From Perca fluviatilis (taxonomy: Eukaryota > Chordata > Actinopteri > Perciformes > Percidae): a stretch of 64,000 nucleotides of DNA. Position 1 is the first letter of the stretch, and each line of letters starts with the position of its first letter. The stretch covers positions 9,973,265 through 10,037,264 of the forward strand of contig NC_053134.1 of assembly GCF_010015445.1 (NCBI RefSeq), in the 5' to 3' direction. The notes beneath the pieces are model-generated. The model saw nothing but the letters and a program-made list of their open reading frames with translations. It was not told where the DNA came from and made no database searches. Of this stretch, positions 32,978 through 46,944 are shown piece after piece. A program made the position numbers and the translations under genes.

Positions 32978-35740
32978 TTTTTTTTTTTGGGGTTTTTATC
33001 ATGCATGTCTTCAGTTGGTTTATTGGGATCCCTGATAACTGCACATTCATGCAGCAATTAATTCCTGGGGTTTGACCAGATCGACAAAATCGCCACTAAT
33101 AACTTTTGTTACTTGTATGGAAAGCAAGGCAAAATTATGTATTTTGGTTAAATTGAAGTTCATTTTGTCCTAAATTTATTTGACCTCAGTGAGTAGTAGT
33201 TAGTCTGGTTTAAAGTCAAGGGTGACACTGAGGAGTTTTCTTAAACTTTTGACACTAGATAAGAGATTCAACCCTAACTAAGAACATAATGGGATAACAC
33301 TGCTTTTTAAAGTTCCAATCTATTCCAATTTAACCAGTTCTTTATCCTTTTACTTACTGTTTTACTTACCGTTATTTACTGTACTGATTACTGATCAGTA
33401 TCTGAGTTTGATTAAAAAGCCAGACATTTAGAAAAAGACAGTATAGCAGTCAGCTCATGTAGACATTACTGAGGCCTTATGGTAAATTGAGTAACAATAG
33501 TCAAGGACCAAGGTAGGTTTCCTGAGGTACTCCACTCTTGTGTTTTTAGTCTGAAAACTCTTGTTGAATAAAATGTTTCTCTGAAAATATTTCTTTCTAC
33601 CACACAGACAATATATAATCCAAAGCTCTAACATTGTAGTGTCCACAACAGTAAAATATAATCTATCCTGTTAAAGACCTTGTTAAAATCATCACACATT
33701 TTCTGTACCCATTTTATGCCCATTCATGTAGACACATTGAAGTACGATTCTCTGATTATTCACTATGAGCTAATAGTGTGTTTAAATATAATGTTCACAA
33801 TACAGTAGGTGAGAGCAGCCTGTAGAAGTGACATAATGTTGTTCTTACTGGGAATGTACCAGGACCAGATCACACAAAAACAACAGGTAATCGAGATACA
33901 TATTTACAGTACAGAGAGGTAGGATGAAAAATACAAAAATAACTTTATACAAATATAGGAAAGCCTGAATACAAAGACAAAGGTTTTAGAGGACTAAACT
34001 TTGTAGTAGAGGTTTGGCCAAATGGTGCATCCACTTTAACTGCTAACCTATATAAGTCTTTAAATGTATTAAATATAGGAAATGACAGTCAATGAAAGAA
34101 GTGGGTCAAAGATTGGCCTTTTCAATGGATTTTGGCTAGAGGCGACATGACATGAAGATTTACCAATTAACAGAATCAGAAATGACAGCAATTTTCCTTG
34201 GGCTGATTCCCTTTGCATGCTCTCATGTCAACGACATAGCCTTCATCAGTGTCAAGTCTGCTAATGAATGTTTAGTTGGAAGGGTTTGATTGGATCTGGG
34301 CCCATGTTTTGATGAGATGTTAGGTTAGGTGCGCTGTTAATGTGATGAAATGTAAAACACCAATTAGCCACATTTTAAGGGTGTAGAGTGTTTTTTGAGC
34401 ACAAAAGTCCATTGACATGCTCCTAGAAATATAAAGCTGTCAGTCAGAGCACAAGGGAATGAGATACTGAAAGCAAGGGGAGGACAGAATAAGAAGGGCT
34501 AATTACATAGCTGACACCTCTTGCATTCAAATATTTGTTTTCACATTTCCACAGTGATTTCACAAGGACCGCTTTGTTTGGGTGTGCATCGCTGTATTAG
34601 CATGTGGTTTTGTCCATTATTTTAGGACATTGCTTTATTAGATGGACAGAAATGATATAACGTATGAAGGAGCAACCACAATGTTGGTCTGTGTTATCCA
34701 TACTGCTACACTAAGAACAGTGTTTGACTCTGCTATTAATCCTGCATGTCAAGACCTACTAGAAAGACAGATGGCTTAAATAAATCAAATAAGATGCAGG
34801 AGCATGCCTCTTTTATCTCAAAATGCTTCATGCATTCTCCAGCAGCAGAATCTAAATGCCTCTCACAGCACGCCAGCAGCTCTTCCTGTGTGGTCCTGTT
34901 TTCAGAAAATGTATCCTTGTGATCATTATTTATCTTTTAAAACTTCACAAACCTCATTTAACTAAGCAGTCACTATTATGGATGGTTATTCCAGGCGGGA
35001 CAGCCTCTCGAGGCAATGCAAATAAGTGGAGGGCAGATAGTGAAGCTGGGGTATTTAATATACCACATGTATAATTGATGACGTCTGTGAAATATGCAGT
35101 AGTTTGGATTCGACGGGTGGAGGCTTATTATAATTTACTTTGAAAAAAAAGCTAATAAGTGGTCTTCAATAGTGTTTCCTTTCAGCCGATTTGAGTGTTA
35201 TCAGCCGATCAAATTGCCGTTATCAGCTGCTTATTATTACCATAGATATACTGTATAGCGGTATGGTCCTACTTTACTTCCTAGTTGGCTCAGTAGGCCG
35301 TTATCATCTACTGGTAAGCTAGATCACCCATCTGCGTCAATATATGAAGCTCAGAGCAAATGCTCGACCTCGCAGCCGTAACATAGCGTAGTTTGAAGAG
35401 CGACATGGTAGGGAGTAGTATTAAAAGAAGACCACGTAACTCCGGGTACACGCCACACAAGAACCAAGCGGATTTTTGGCCTGATTCCACCATCCCAACA
35501 ATAGTTGGCAAAGCCCAGATTTTTTTTGATCACTCTAAAGATTATCTTGCCATATTTTCCTGTGGTGTGAGTTATGTTACAAGTGTTTTTTACAACACCC
35601 GATATGCTTGGCAGTCCGTCCTGGTTGCACAAATTTGAAAAAAACGCAAATATTAAACATATTCAATATGTACCATCCAATATCCTGAAAGACTGTTTGT
35701 GTCCTGTGTGACATCAAATGTCAACGTTGACTTTCTTTAA
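30816..35740. other. Non-coding stretch
   Basis: No credible gene. Holds a poly(T) run at 31302-31320, a (GT)38 array at 32899 and about 40 bases related to the 30236 repeat near 35690; otherwise I see nothing. Confidence 0.55.
32899..32988 (+). repeat. (GT)38 followed by poly(T)
   Basis: Thirty-eight GT units (32899-32974) run directly into about 15 T. Confidence 0.97.
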
Positions 35741-36228
35741 AAGGTCCCATGGCATGAAAATTTTACTTTAAGAGTTTTTTTATGCGTTCCCCCAGCCTGC
35801 CTATGGTCCCGCAGTGGCTAGAAATGGCCCTGGGTATCCTGCTCTGCCTTTAAGAAAATGAAAGCACAGATGGGCCGATCTGGAATCTTGCTCCTTATGA
35901 GGTCATAAGGAGAAAGGTTACCTCCCCTTTTTCTGCTTTGCCCGCCCAGAGAATTTGGCCCACCCATGACAGAGAGACATCATGGCTTTCAAACGAGCAA
36001 AGTGGCAGTTGGTCAAGGCCACACCCCCACCCTCCACCTTGCCCCCCTCTCTCCTTCTCAGTAAGTACACAGAAACGGCATAATAAAGAAAGCTCATTGT
36101 GGGACTGGCTCTAGTGGCTGTAATTCTGCACCAAGGCTGAATTTAGGGAAAGAGACTTCAGATACAGTATTAGGGGACCACTATGGCCTATATAAAAGCA
36201 TCCAAAGAGCACCATGTCATGGGACCTT
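35741..36228. mobile_element. 488-bp TIR element (MITE-like), TAA target duplication
   Basis: Starts AAGGTCCCATGGCATG and ends CATGTCATGGGACCTT, near-perfect 16-base inverted repeats, flanked on both sides by TAA (35738-35740, 36229-36231). The interior, including the CACACCCCCACCCTCCACCT and GTATTAGGGGACCACTATGG phrases, matches a very abundant element of perch-like fishes from memory. A 3-bp TAA duplication suggests a PIF/Harbinger-like mover (inference). It has no coding capacity. Confidence 0.85.
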
Positions 36229-36231
36229 TAA

Positions 36232-39200
36232 GTTACGTAGGCAACGTAAGTTACTTTCTTACATAATGTTTCTGCAACCCTAATGCCAGGAACTTAAGTA
36301 GTTTAACCCAAACCACGATCTATTCCTTAACCTAACCAAGCAGTTTTGTTGCCTAAACCTAAACAAGTAACGTTAGTTTTGTTTGAATTCACAACGGGAC
36401 TCTCAGAATTAAAAAGGTATGCCAATGGGTCCCTAACCATGCTAACGGTGACCTTTTACCATGTGAAAAGATAACTGCCTTCTGAACCTGCTAGTAGGTG
36501 TAGCAGGCCCCTTCTAACCCATAAGTATGAGGCTGAGAAACCTATGACACCCATTGAATTGAGTGAAAACTGTTAAAACATTATATATCCCTGCCAAGAA
36601 GGGGCATTGAGGTAAAATAAAAACAAATGCCAGTCAGGTATCACATTACACCACCACTAATCTCTTCTCATCAGCGGATAAATGAGAGGCAGTGACAAGG
36701 TAATCAAATGGGGTAAGCCACATAAGAGGGTCCTGTCAATCGCCTGTCTGTGTGACACGTGGCTTGACAGGCCATCAGGTTTGAGCCCTTTTGAGTTTTG
36801 GGTATGGCGCATCTGTTATTTGGATCAAGGTCACTTCCATGGATTAGCGTCCGTCAGCTTTATTTACAGCAACACCACGAGGCTTCTGAGCGCCAAATGT
36901 GTTACAAGAGAGACAGATCCCTCTGCAAGTGAACAACCACAGAGAGGCTTCATACTTTAGTGGTTCCAGGGCCGCAAGTCCCACAACGTTCCCCCTTGTT
37001 ATAGTCTCCTGGCTTTTGGTTCGGCTGTTGCATTTAAAGAACACAGGAAACGTTTGGAGATGAGAAATGGCACTAAATCAGCAAAGAAATTTTAAGAATA
37101 TGCATTACTTTACTCACATTATCCTCACTGAATGCTGCTCTAGATGAATGTATATTGTCATGGAAATCATCTTCTGGTTTATTGTAACATATGATAAAAC
37201 TAGAACGAGTACTGTAAATAGAATAACCTGTCCAAGGGCAACATAGCTCTGCTTTTTATCACTAAACTCTGAATCCCAAGAGAATAACAGAGTATGGGGA
37301 GGGGGGGTGATGGGCAGCGAAATACAGAAACAATGAAGTGGAACAAATCCAACAGGCACATGCTTTATCTCGTTCCCTTCTCCTTCCCTGCCTTTTTTTC
37401 TATTTTTGCTATCTTTCTCTATCTTAATGAGCACCACAGCTTTCTATCGAGGGATGGTGCCAGTGTGATACATAACAGGCAGGACACAGACAGGAGCGAG
37501 GACAGGACAGTAGACAGTGATGCTGGCAGAGCGATTTAAGAGTGCTTAGACAGGCATGCCGATTCAGGAGTGCGAGCAAAAGAGCACAATCATGCCCAGG
37601 GAAGTGGCCAAGGCACCCAATAATCTCTTTAAAATGAAAATATAATCACAATTTCATATTCATATTCATATATATATATATATATATATATATAGTTGAA
37701 TTTGATCTAAAAGTGATGAGCCCAAGTCAAGACAAATGGCAGTTGTATTGAACTCAGACAAAAATTGCAGTAATTGCAGGGAGGTAATTGCAGCATACTC
37801 ACAGGGCACTTAATGTGTAGTATTAAAAAATATTTTTTGGGCATCCTCTAGTGGTAGTATCAAATACTTAAAAAGAAATTCATAGTTGTAAATAAAGCTA
37901 CTTATTTCAGTGGGGAGTCAACAACCAGTCATGGATAATAATTAAAAAACTGCTCTTGAGATGTGACTCAAATCCATAATGAGATAGAAGTAATATACTA
38001 CAGCCCGGGTGTGTGTGTGTGTGTAATATCACATGACTTTTCTCAACCGATCCTAAACCACTGAATATTAACAATGTGCTCGACACCTTTTTTGAGTGTC
38101 ACATTAATAAGAGTGACATTAACCGGCTTATGTCCTTCCTGCTAAGCACACTCTAGTCAAAGGGTTGGTTATAATTGCTCATTGGCCTGAGTTAAAATGT
38201 CTGGTCATAAAGTCAGTCTGCTCGGAGAGCCGGTGGCGCGATCAGAACCACTCACTGTACAAAGTCTGAGAGCTCACTTGCATAACACAATCTCATTATT
38301 CAAATGGAACGTTGCTCCACATTAATAGAAGGTGACCTTTCTGTTTGTTTGCAGCACAGTAGCCTCACATTTTATTTACACTCCTCTTGCTGTATCAAAC
38401 CATTCAACAGATCAGAACTGAAGTATGTATATTTCTGTAACACCTATACATTCCTTTCTTCTAAGTTTCCATACCGGGTGATGCAACTCTATACACTTGT
38501 TCTGTGGTTCAGCTAAGAGCAGGGTTTAATTGAACAAAGCCTGGGAGAGGTAGCCCCAGAGCAGCACCAGCAGGGCTCTGCTTCACCTGCGTGAGGCAGT
38601 TACTGAGCCACTACATAAATGCAGAGGCTGGCAAGTGCATTCATGCCTATGTTCTATGTGAAATCAGTAATGAGCCAGCAACTGCGAGGAGAGACTAGTG
38701 GTAGCCAGTTTATTGCCATAGAAGAAGCAGGGACAGCAGGGGAGTCCCAGAGGTAAAAAATAGAATAGGAAACCGACTATATTGTCATTCTAATGGTGGA
38801 GTACATTACAGAGATAATATAGATAAGATATTGCCACATATAATGTGGTGCATGATAATGTTCCTGGTCGAGTGAAGCTTAGCAGTGGCTTCATTTTCTT
38901 TTTGATTTATCTGAATCAGAGCCTGAAATGCATCAGGTCTGTTGATGAGGAGCTATGGAGAAAGACATGCACTGTATCGCAAAAAAAAAAAAGTTCTATT
39001 GTTGCCCACATAAGACACAGATTAGATAATCAAAAAAGGGCATACATTTATAGGAGAAGAAATGGAAATATCAATACACTTATTCAAGTTCAAGAGATTT
39101 CCCCCACGCTCATTGTTAGATCACTACAAATATTTATATTATTCCATCCATAACATTAGCCTCGCACAAATATGCAGGCTGTCAGCTGTTGGCAATGTCC

Positions 39201-41224
39201 TGCAGTATTTCACCAGATAAATGGCTAGCCTGCCAGATGTTGCTTAATAAGTCTGATTATAGCTGGTTGCATGGCTACTGCAAATGTCCTTGCTGCCCAG
39301 TGAAAAATGTTTGTCATGTATCAGCTAACAGAGACACCTGGGACAATTTCCATTAGGATAAAATAAAAGAGGCAATGTCTTACAAAACTAAATTGCATTA
39401 GGGGTTTAGCTAACATGGAATTTTTTTTTAGAACAGATGATGATATTGGTATTTTTAGATCAAGGATGCTGATAATAGCAGATATTTGTGCTGATATTGG
39501 AAACACAGCTGATGTTACTTAAACTATAATGAGACTCAAACTCTCCATTGAGATTCAGACTAATGAAATTGTACAAGGTGGGGTAGCAGAGCATAGTTTA
39601 CTCTTGAGAAGCAATTATGATTTAGAAATATGGAAATCTGCTAATTAAAGCCAAATCAACAGAGGATACATGGTGTGGGCTTTTTCAGTTGTGGTTAAAT
39701 TATTTGTATGAAATAAAACGTTTAATATCAAGTGACAGGAGAGATAGTGAGCATTTGAGTAGGTAGCGTGACAGAGTTTGTCAAGTTGTGGCTGCTGCAA
39801 GGGTCTCTCTGTATGGCAGGAGAAAATTGACTCGTTTCCCTTTACCTTCCCAGCTTGCTTGAGGACTTTGTTCATTTATTACTGACTGAGCTCCAGTTTT
39901 TTGTTGTTTTTATTGCATCCCAGAAGGCTGGTGATATTTCCCAGACAGTGTGGCTTCTGAACTGTGATCTACAGTTGGAGCTATATAAGATCTTTCCATT
40001 GACCTGCATCTGTTCAAAATTTGTTGTCTTGGCTCTCGCTATTTTAATCTATGCTCTGCAGAAGGCTTTAACATACTTCCAGTAATTCTATCCTCAAATT
40101 GTGTGTATTTAACGGATTTGGGGGATGAATGTGGCAGCTTACAGTGATTCAGAGTCGTTGGATGAGCTGCCTGGCAGAGCAGCAGAGGTCGTATGTGACA
40201 CTGTCATTTTTCACAGATGGTGTGGAGACTGCCATAAGCAAAACAAAAGCTGTAATATCAATAGGCTGATCTCTGAGCATTCTCTGAAGAGGTAAGGACA
40301 GGGTGTTGCTGGAAAGAGGGCACCCTAAAATGACAGTCCTGCAATGCTGAAGATAATTTGCGGTAAATGAGTATGAATATAATTTCTATGAAGTGGCACC
40401 TAAAGGTCACAGTGAAAGGATTATGACCCTCTTGCCGTCAAGTCCCAAGACAAATCGAGGGAAAGAAAGAGGGAGTGAAGCAGTCACTTCGTCTTGATTT
40501 GGTTGACCGAATTAAAACGGAAGATCGAGAAGAGTCTGGCCAAAACCTTCATTCATATACCCCCTAGCTGTGTTCTTAATCAAAATATGTGCGCACACAA
40601 AAACTAAATTCTCTAGTGTACATTTTGCATCTTATCCCCCTTACTTGGCACACAGTGACACAAGACCACCTACAGGTTCTCTGGGGAATCTCTGGGTAGT
40701 TGACTGTTTGCAGATTATCACAGTTTGTGTTTCCACCCGCTTGAATGCCATTTCCTGCTCGTTTACTCTCCATTGACTTCATGTCCACTTAACACAAGCA
40801 CTGCCAGAGAGGTCTGAGTTTGAGAGGCTTTGTCACACCTGCAAAGAAGATATGACAAAGCCTCCCTGTAATTACACCCTCTCATGAATAATGCTATTGT
40901 CTAACTTTTAATGAGAGGTCTTTCTCAAGTTATTCCATTAGGGGTTTGATGCTCCATCCGTTAATCGCAGGCTTATCATGTTGGAGAGGTTGTGTGTTTG
41001 GGGGGGCTCGTGGTAGTGTCTCCCAAAATAAATTGGCCCCAAGAGATTAAGAGTAATTCTAAGATTCCCTTGAATGAACTTTAAAATGTTTATGGGTTTA
41101 GTGGTGTTGTTGATGGATTCAGGTCCAAATCTTAACATTTTAGTCTTTTAAAGTTTTTGATTTCTGCATAAGCTCCTTTTTCCAGCACTGCCCATGTTTA
41201 AAAAAAAAAAAAAATTCACAGAGG
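36232..41224. other. Non-coding stretch
   Basis: No credible gene. Contains an AT array (37666-37694), a short GT run (38009-38024) and A/T homopolymers; near 36300-36390 a phrase of repeated CCTAACC/CCTAAACC type looks like repeat debris. Confidence 0.5.
37666..37694. repeat. (AT)n microsatellite
   Basis: About 14 uninterrupted TA units after two CATATT units. Confidence 0.9.
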
Positions 41225-41715
41225 GATTTTTTTTTTTTATTTCCAGGTTATGGAAATCGAAATTCAGTTCAATGGAGTTTCTTGTCTGGCACATAGGCTA
41301 TGCCAAAAATGTTTCTAGGTTTCTGGGTTTACTTCCGTGATATGCGGCTTACTGAATATGCACAGTAGTGTTTCTCCTGCTGACCCTGCTCAGGAGTTCC
41401 CGCTCAGCCCATAGACTTTACATTGTGATGACGTCACAGGTTTTTAAGCTTTTCTCAGCTCGAGGGAAGTTTTTTCAAATATAAAAAGGACAATAGATAG
41501 TCATAATGGACATTGTTTGCAGTTTGAGGTTTCCTGTTAACAGTCTTACAGATGTTCCTTTCACAATGGTAACCAACTGGAAAAATCCTTTTCAGGCCGC
41601 AGGGGGATTTAGTTTTATTGCAATACCGTAAGTGGCCACTGGAAAAGATTGGCAGCCAGGCTAAGCGCACTTCCTGGGGGCCTGGGGTAGAGGCACTTCC
41701 GGCAAAAGTCTGAGG
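41225..41715 (+). repeat. Dispersed fish repeat (family not named)
   Basis: Includes CCCATAGACTTTACATTGTG, ATGACGTCACAGG, CAACTGGAAAAATCCTTTTC and GCGCACTTCCTGGGGGCCTG in the order I remember from a common percomorph repeat. No terminal repeats seen; boundaries approximate. Confidence 0.6.
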
Positions 41716-42049
41716 TTTAGTTACTCTTTAATGGGAAAGAGTGACCTCACACCGAAAAGAGAATCCAGGAAACCCCATGTGTTTGAACTGTAATGGGAGC
41801 TTGTGTGAGAGGGCGTGTGATACCAACTAGATGCAATTGAGTTCATCTCTACGCACAGCACATGCTGGGGAAACAATACCTGGACAAGGCTGGACTTCTC
41901 CAGAGTTGTCAGTGGTGACAGACACCAGCCAAGACTGTGTTGAGATGCTCACAAGAACCCAACTGAGATCCACTGTGTTGGAGCAGAGAATATGTTATGC
42001 ATGCCTTTGCTATGAGCCTTCGGGTCTCTGTCCCTAGAGTGGGACCTAT

Positions 42050-42795
42050 GTATGTGTTTTTGGCAATAGTGCCTTCTCTGTGGGCTTTGAGCTGTGTGGA
42101 TTGTCTGTTGTTGACAATCTGTTATGTGATATTCATGAACAGTATCTCTAAGCACTGCACTGTCCAATTAGGTGACCTTAGGATTTCATGTGAACCTTTT
42201 GCTGATGATTCAGCAACAGGTGTGCAGCCAAGTGTAAAGCAGTTGGGGTGAGGGTTGGTATCTCCAAGTCTGGGGCCTTGGTACCAATACTTTTCTGCGC
42301 TAATCTGTCCCCGAGAGATGCAGGCATTGTAATGGACTGTTGTGGTTAAGAGCTCTGTTTAGCCGGTGATCTATTTTTCCTGGCATCAGGCTAGTGACTA
42401 AAAGAATACAGTTGTGGATAGAAGCAGCCAACATTGGCTTCTTTCAGAGGGTGTCTAGGCTTACCTATACAGACCTACAGGGGCCGGCTGGGAGGCTCAG
42501 ACATCCAAAATGAGTTTTAAGTTGAACCCCTGCTCTTTTAAGTTGAAAGGAGCCAGTTGCTCTGACCTGAATGCCTCCCGGAGGAAGTATTCCCCTTGGT
42601 GGTTTCCCCCTGGGATCCAAGATCCAAGAGGATACTTTTACAGACTATGCTGGAGGAATTGTATCTTTTCAGGCAGGGTACACCCCAAACAGAGCTGGAG
42701 ATTGTGGCTGGGGGAGGCCAACATGTACATTGTTTAGCCCACTGCCACCATGATCCAGTAGCCAAATAAATGTCTGAATCGGATGGATAAATGGC
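42050..42795 (+). mobile_element. Decayed LINE reverse transcriptase and 3' end
   Basis: The frame ending at 42251 contains GDLRISCEPFADDSATG, with the reverse-transcriptase catalytic FADD at 42198-42209. After frameshifts the order of remnants follows a common fish LINE: a GWGLVSPS-like segment (42238-42275), QRVSRLTYTDLQGPAGRL-like (42446-42494), MPPGG at 42571 (typical MPPGRLP), and a 3' end CGGATGGATAAATGG (42780-42794) that resembles the GGAT-repeat tail. The clade is probably RTE-like or a related fish LINE; not certain. Multiple stops and gaps make it non-functional. Confidence 0.7.
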
Positions 42796-45700
42796 TTTAA
42801 TCATTCTCTGTATAAATATTTACACTGAATCTCTACAGGCATCTGTCAAGATCCATCCCTACCAGTCTGATACCCCTGAGATGGTGTAGAAAGCTTGAGG
42901 AAATGAATGCAAATTTGTAATTATACTTCACCCGTTCAAGATTCATTTTGGAGCCATGTTTCATCAGAACACTGAGACGGTTTGATGGTTATCGGAACCT
43001 TTTTCATTTCCTGCTAAACATTTCTTCAAATATCTGTATGCATTTGTGTGTCTGTGTAGCTCAGCGCTTTGTCAGTATGCATGTCTGACTGACGGCCCTG
43101 CTGGAGAGTAATTTGCATACACTTGGGATAAAATGAGCCAATATTTACCTAAGCAGGAACTTAACCTCATGACAGTGAGACAGTGACGAGTCCAAAAAGA
43201 TGTAGAAGATTTACTCAGTGAAGAAAAATAATTTTGCTTTATGTTTACCAGCCATCATTGAACCTTCCCACATTGTCATACCAAATTTTGACTGTTGTAG
43301 TTACACCACCAAATGTTGTTTTTTCTACAAAAGGGAAGCCTTGAACTTCGGATGAGCAAGTCAAGTAGTCATTATTTTTTATTTATTTATTTATTTCTTA
43401 TATCCATGAATTGTAGTACTATTGAGAGAAGCGCTAAATGGATCTCCACCCCCTGCGGAGCAGCTGTACTGCAGCAATGATAAGTTTTGCATTCCAGTCA
43501 GGCTTATGTGCAAACAAAAAGTAAACAAAGGCCTAACCCTGCACGCTTCCATGGAGAGGGCCAGCAATGAAAATGCATGTAATCATTGAAAGCAGGGGGC
43601 AAGTGGCCTGGGCTTTACCTTGGATCAGTGCTCAGAGATGGGAAATGGGAATCTGGACACTAGGGAGGCAGCCAAATGCATCGGTCTCAGTTGAACTATA
43701 CAGCTGCCAATAAAAACAATGTTTCTTGTATCTCTGCTTGAAGCTACATTAACAGAAAGCTGACACCTGTTGTCTGTCACTGACAAAACTGCTTATTTAG
43801 CTCAAAATAAAAAGGCAAAGCAGTTGTCATTTAAATAAAAATGCTACAATTGTTAATTACTTCAGCACAGTTATTTTGGTTTAGAGCTGACCCTCCTGGA
43901 GTCCACTACAAAAGACAATGAGGACAGAAGTTGTGGAGAAAAGGTGAGGTTAGCCTTTACTGCTTCCCAGAGGGCATAAGCAATTTTCAGCTCTAGTGAG
44001 CCAGCTCCAGAACTACCTAAGTCTGAACAGAGAAAAATACTCAAACTCATTTATTCACATCCTCCCATGACAGCAACTGACTTGTCTCACGTTTTTTTAA
44101 TACACTAAACAACAAAAAGGCAAATTTGAGATTGCAGAATTCACTGACACATTTAATTCAGTGCAGAAGTTTAAGGATGGTGAAGATAAACCATCTTATA
44201 TTTTTCTTCATGTACAGTGAATAATTAAAAAGTGTGATGAGGAAATCGGAATAGTCATCTCTCTTAGGATAATAATGGAAGTGTCCTGATTGTGCTCTGT
44301 TTGATCCACTGGCACTGACTGCAGTAAAACTGAGACTTGCAGGTAAGCTCTGTGATTGATAGCTATGCGACGAGTGCCACTGCTGCTCTCCCCAGGCTAT
44401 TGCAACTGCACTCATGCTCAGCGGGCTGGCATGCGAGCATTTCTACCAGTCAACACTGAAGCAAAGACGTCTGTCTTCTGTTCAGTACAACTTCCCTACT
44501 ATTGCTTGCTGTGTCTTAGGAAGACGAAATAAAGATATTTAAACAGGAATCCAAGTGAAACTGTAAAACTACAGCCTGATTGGGGAAATTAAGCACGGCA
44601 CTGGCTGTCGTTTTAAAGCAGAAGTGTATTTTTGCACCAGGTTAATGCTAGCATGGCTCTGAACATGTGGATGGAAGCTTTAAAATAAAGTCTAGTCTCC
44701 CCTGAGACCTTTTTTTAGAAAACCATGGCTGTTCAAATTGAGCTGAATAGGATTTGTGCATCTTTAGTTGACGATAGCCGGGTCACAGCTTTTGCTGTGT
44801 TGTTGCAGAGATTTCAGGTGTGGAACAAGGCTTATGGCAGTTGGAGGTGGACAAAGAGCATCTAGGGGAGTTAACTGTCACCACTGTGCCACGACCATCT
44901 ATACTAATCCACTTTACTTTTCTAATCCACTTGTCTCAAGCGAGCCACAAGTGTGTCCCATTTGTATTGTTGGTGTTTTTGAATATAAATCGGTGGACTT
45001 AAACATTTTATGGGGATTAGTCCAGCTTAGCTCCATGCCTAATGCAATGATTAGGGATTTCTGCCACAGCAGATAAGTGAATGTTCACTAGTTACTCAAC
45101 AACTGCGCTCAACTGTTAAAGACCTTAAGCCAAAATGGCAAAGTCTTGGACAAGACAGCTCCCCAGCCGCAGTAGTGTGTCACCTATAACACTTCATTAA
45201 CTTTAGTTACACGATGATGCATCAGATTCACATTGGTCATTGACCATCTGATGAAGTAAAACTATCCATTGTTACCATCATGTTAAAATCAAGTGAGTGA
45301 TTTAAGCTGTTTTCACATGTGAATGAACTGAAAGTCCAACAAATCAGGTCAGGACATTGTCTGAAGTTTCCCTTTCTCACATGTAGCACACAACAAGAGA
45401 TTGCCTATGTCAGACGCATTCTCACTTACTGGAAATACTTTGTTTGTTTAGTCAAATTTGTATTCACTTATTTGACAGCGTATTGATCTTTCTCAGCAGA
45501 ATGGTATTTAAGAAAAGCTTTTCCTGGCTGAATACCACAGGCTGAATAAAGTTTGATTAGTTATTTTACAAAAAATATGGAGCTTGAGGTAAAAGTTGAA
45601 GAAGTTCTGCAGCCTGATGATATTTATGTCAAACTGAGTGGTGATAAGCCACCAAGTGTGCCATCAAATCTGACCTACAGCACCCGAAACTGCTCCAAGA

Positions 45701-46944
45701 GTTGTGGCCTAGACGCAGAGCAGACAAAGCGCGTTACTCCTAATACCAAAGGCCTGTGACACGCACAACTGAGCAGTGTATAAATCAAAGCAAGGTCTAC
45801 AACACGGGCAAATGCTTAAGGTTAAAAGCGAGAACTAGCGGGTCACTTGGGGATCAAAATAATTGTATAGCGCTGTTTGAAGATAATTTTTAAGTGCAAG
45901 TTGGAAATGGACCTTTGAAGATAAAATGTCAGCTCCAGTTTTGTCAATAATTCCTTTTACAGTTTTTATTGAACTCTTGGTAATGCGTACCGTGTGTGTG
46001 GTGTATAATTACAATTTCCAAGAATGTACGTGCAAACGTTGCATAGTACAAATATATATTCAGGGTAGAGGGAAGATGGATTTTAAAGACGCCCATTATC
46101 ACCAAATATAGGGGTTTGGGAACACATTCTGAAGAAATGGAAAGACGGAAATTCAAGCTACAGGCTCGTCATAAGTCATTACCAGGTCGAAAAATGAATC
46201 CATCAAAGTGGATAGGCAAACAAAAACCTACAAAAAGCAGCTTTGAGGCACTTACCATGGAAAAATAAAAAGAGTATTTTTCATACATCACATGGATTTC
46301 TACATGGAGAAATGTGTTGCCAGTGCCTGTTTTATTTTGCTATCCTTAGTTCCAAACAGTATTTGGAAAACAAACCTATACATAAAGTCAGTAGTTCAAT
46401 GAGCAAGTGATTACTTCTTGTGATATCCTCATTTGAGTGGTTGCCTCATTTCCACACAACTCATCTTTCATCAGTCATTCATGTGCATTCCCTTTTTTTG
46501 GTGTTTTCTTCCGCCTCAATAATAAAGCATGTGTCTAAATGGGGAGATGTCATTTATGCACTGATTATGAAAAATATCTGTGCCAGAACTGTGTGCTTTT
46601 AATTATCGATGTAACTGGCGTACAGGCAACATTGCCACTGTTATTTGATTAATTGCTTTTAGACAAGCTAAAAGCTGATGCAAGAAAAGGTCACATTGCT
46701 CATATGAATGGTTTAGAAAGACATATATTTTAAAATGTACTTCTGAATCATCATTCCTCTCCTCACACCATTACACGTTAAAATATGGCATTTTATCCTT
46801 TGTAGCACATTCAAAATATGTTATTGAATGTGACTGAAACTGTTAACTGTTACATTTTTAAGCACTACTAATGTCCCACAGTCATTTTGTATTTGAATTT
46901 AGGTTTTTATCCTTTTTTTATTTTTGTAAGATAATTTCTCTTAA
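42796..46944. other. Non-coding stretch
   Basis: No credible gene. An (ATTT)n run lies at 43377-43396. Any untranslated chrm2 exon or control element here cannot be told from background by eye. Confidence 0.5.
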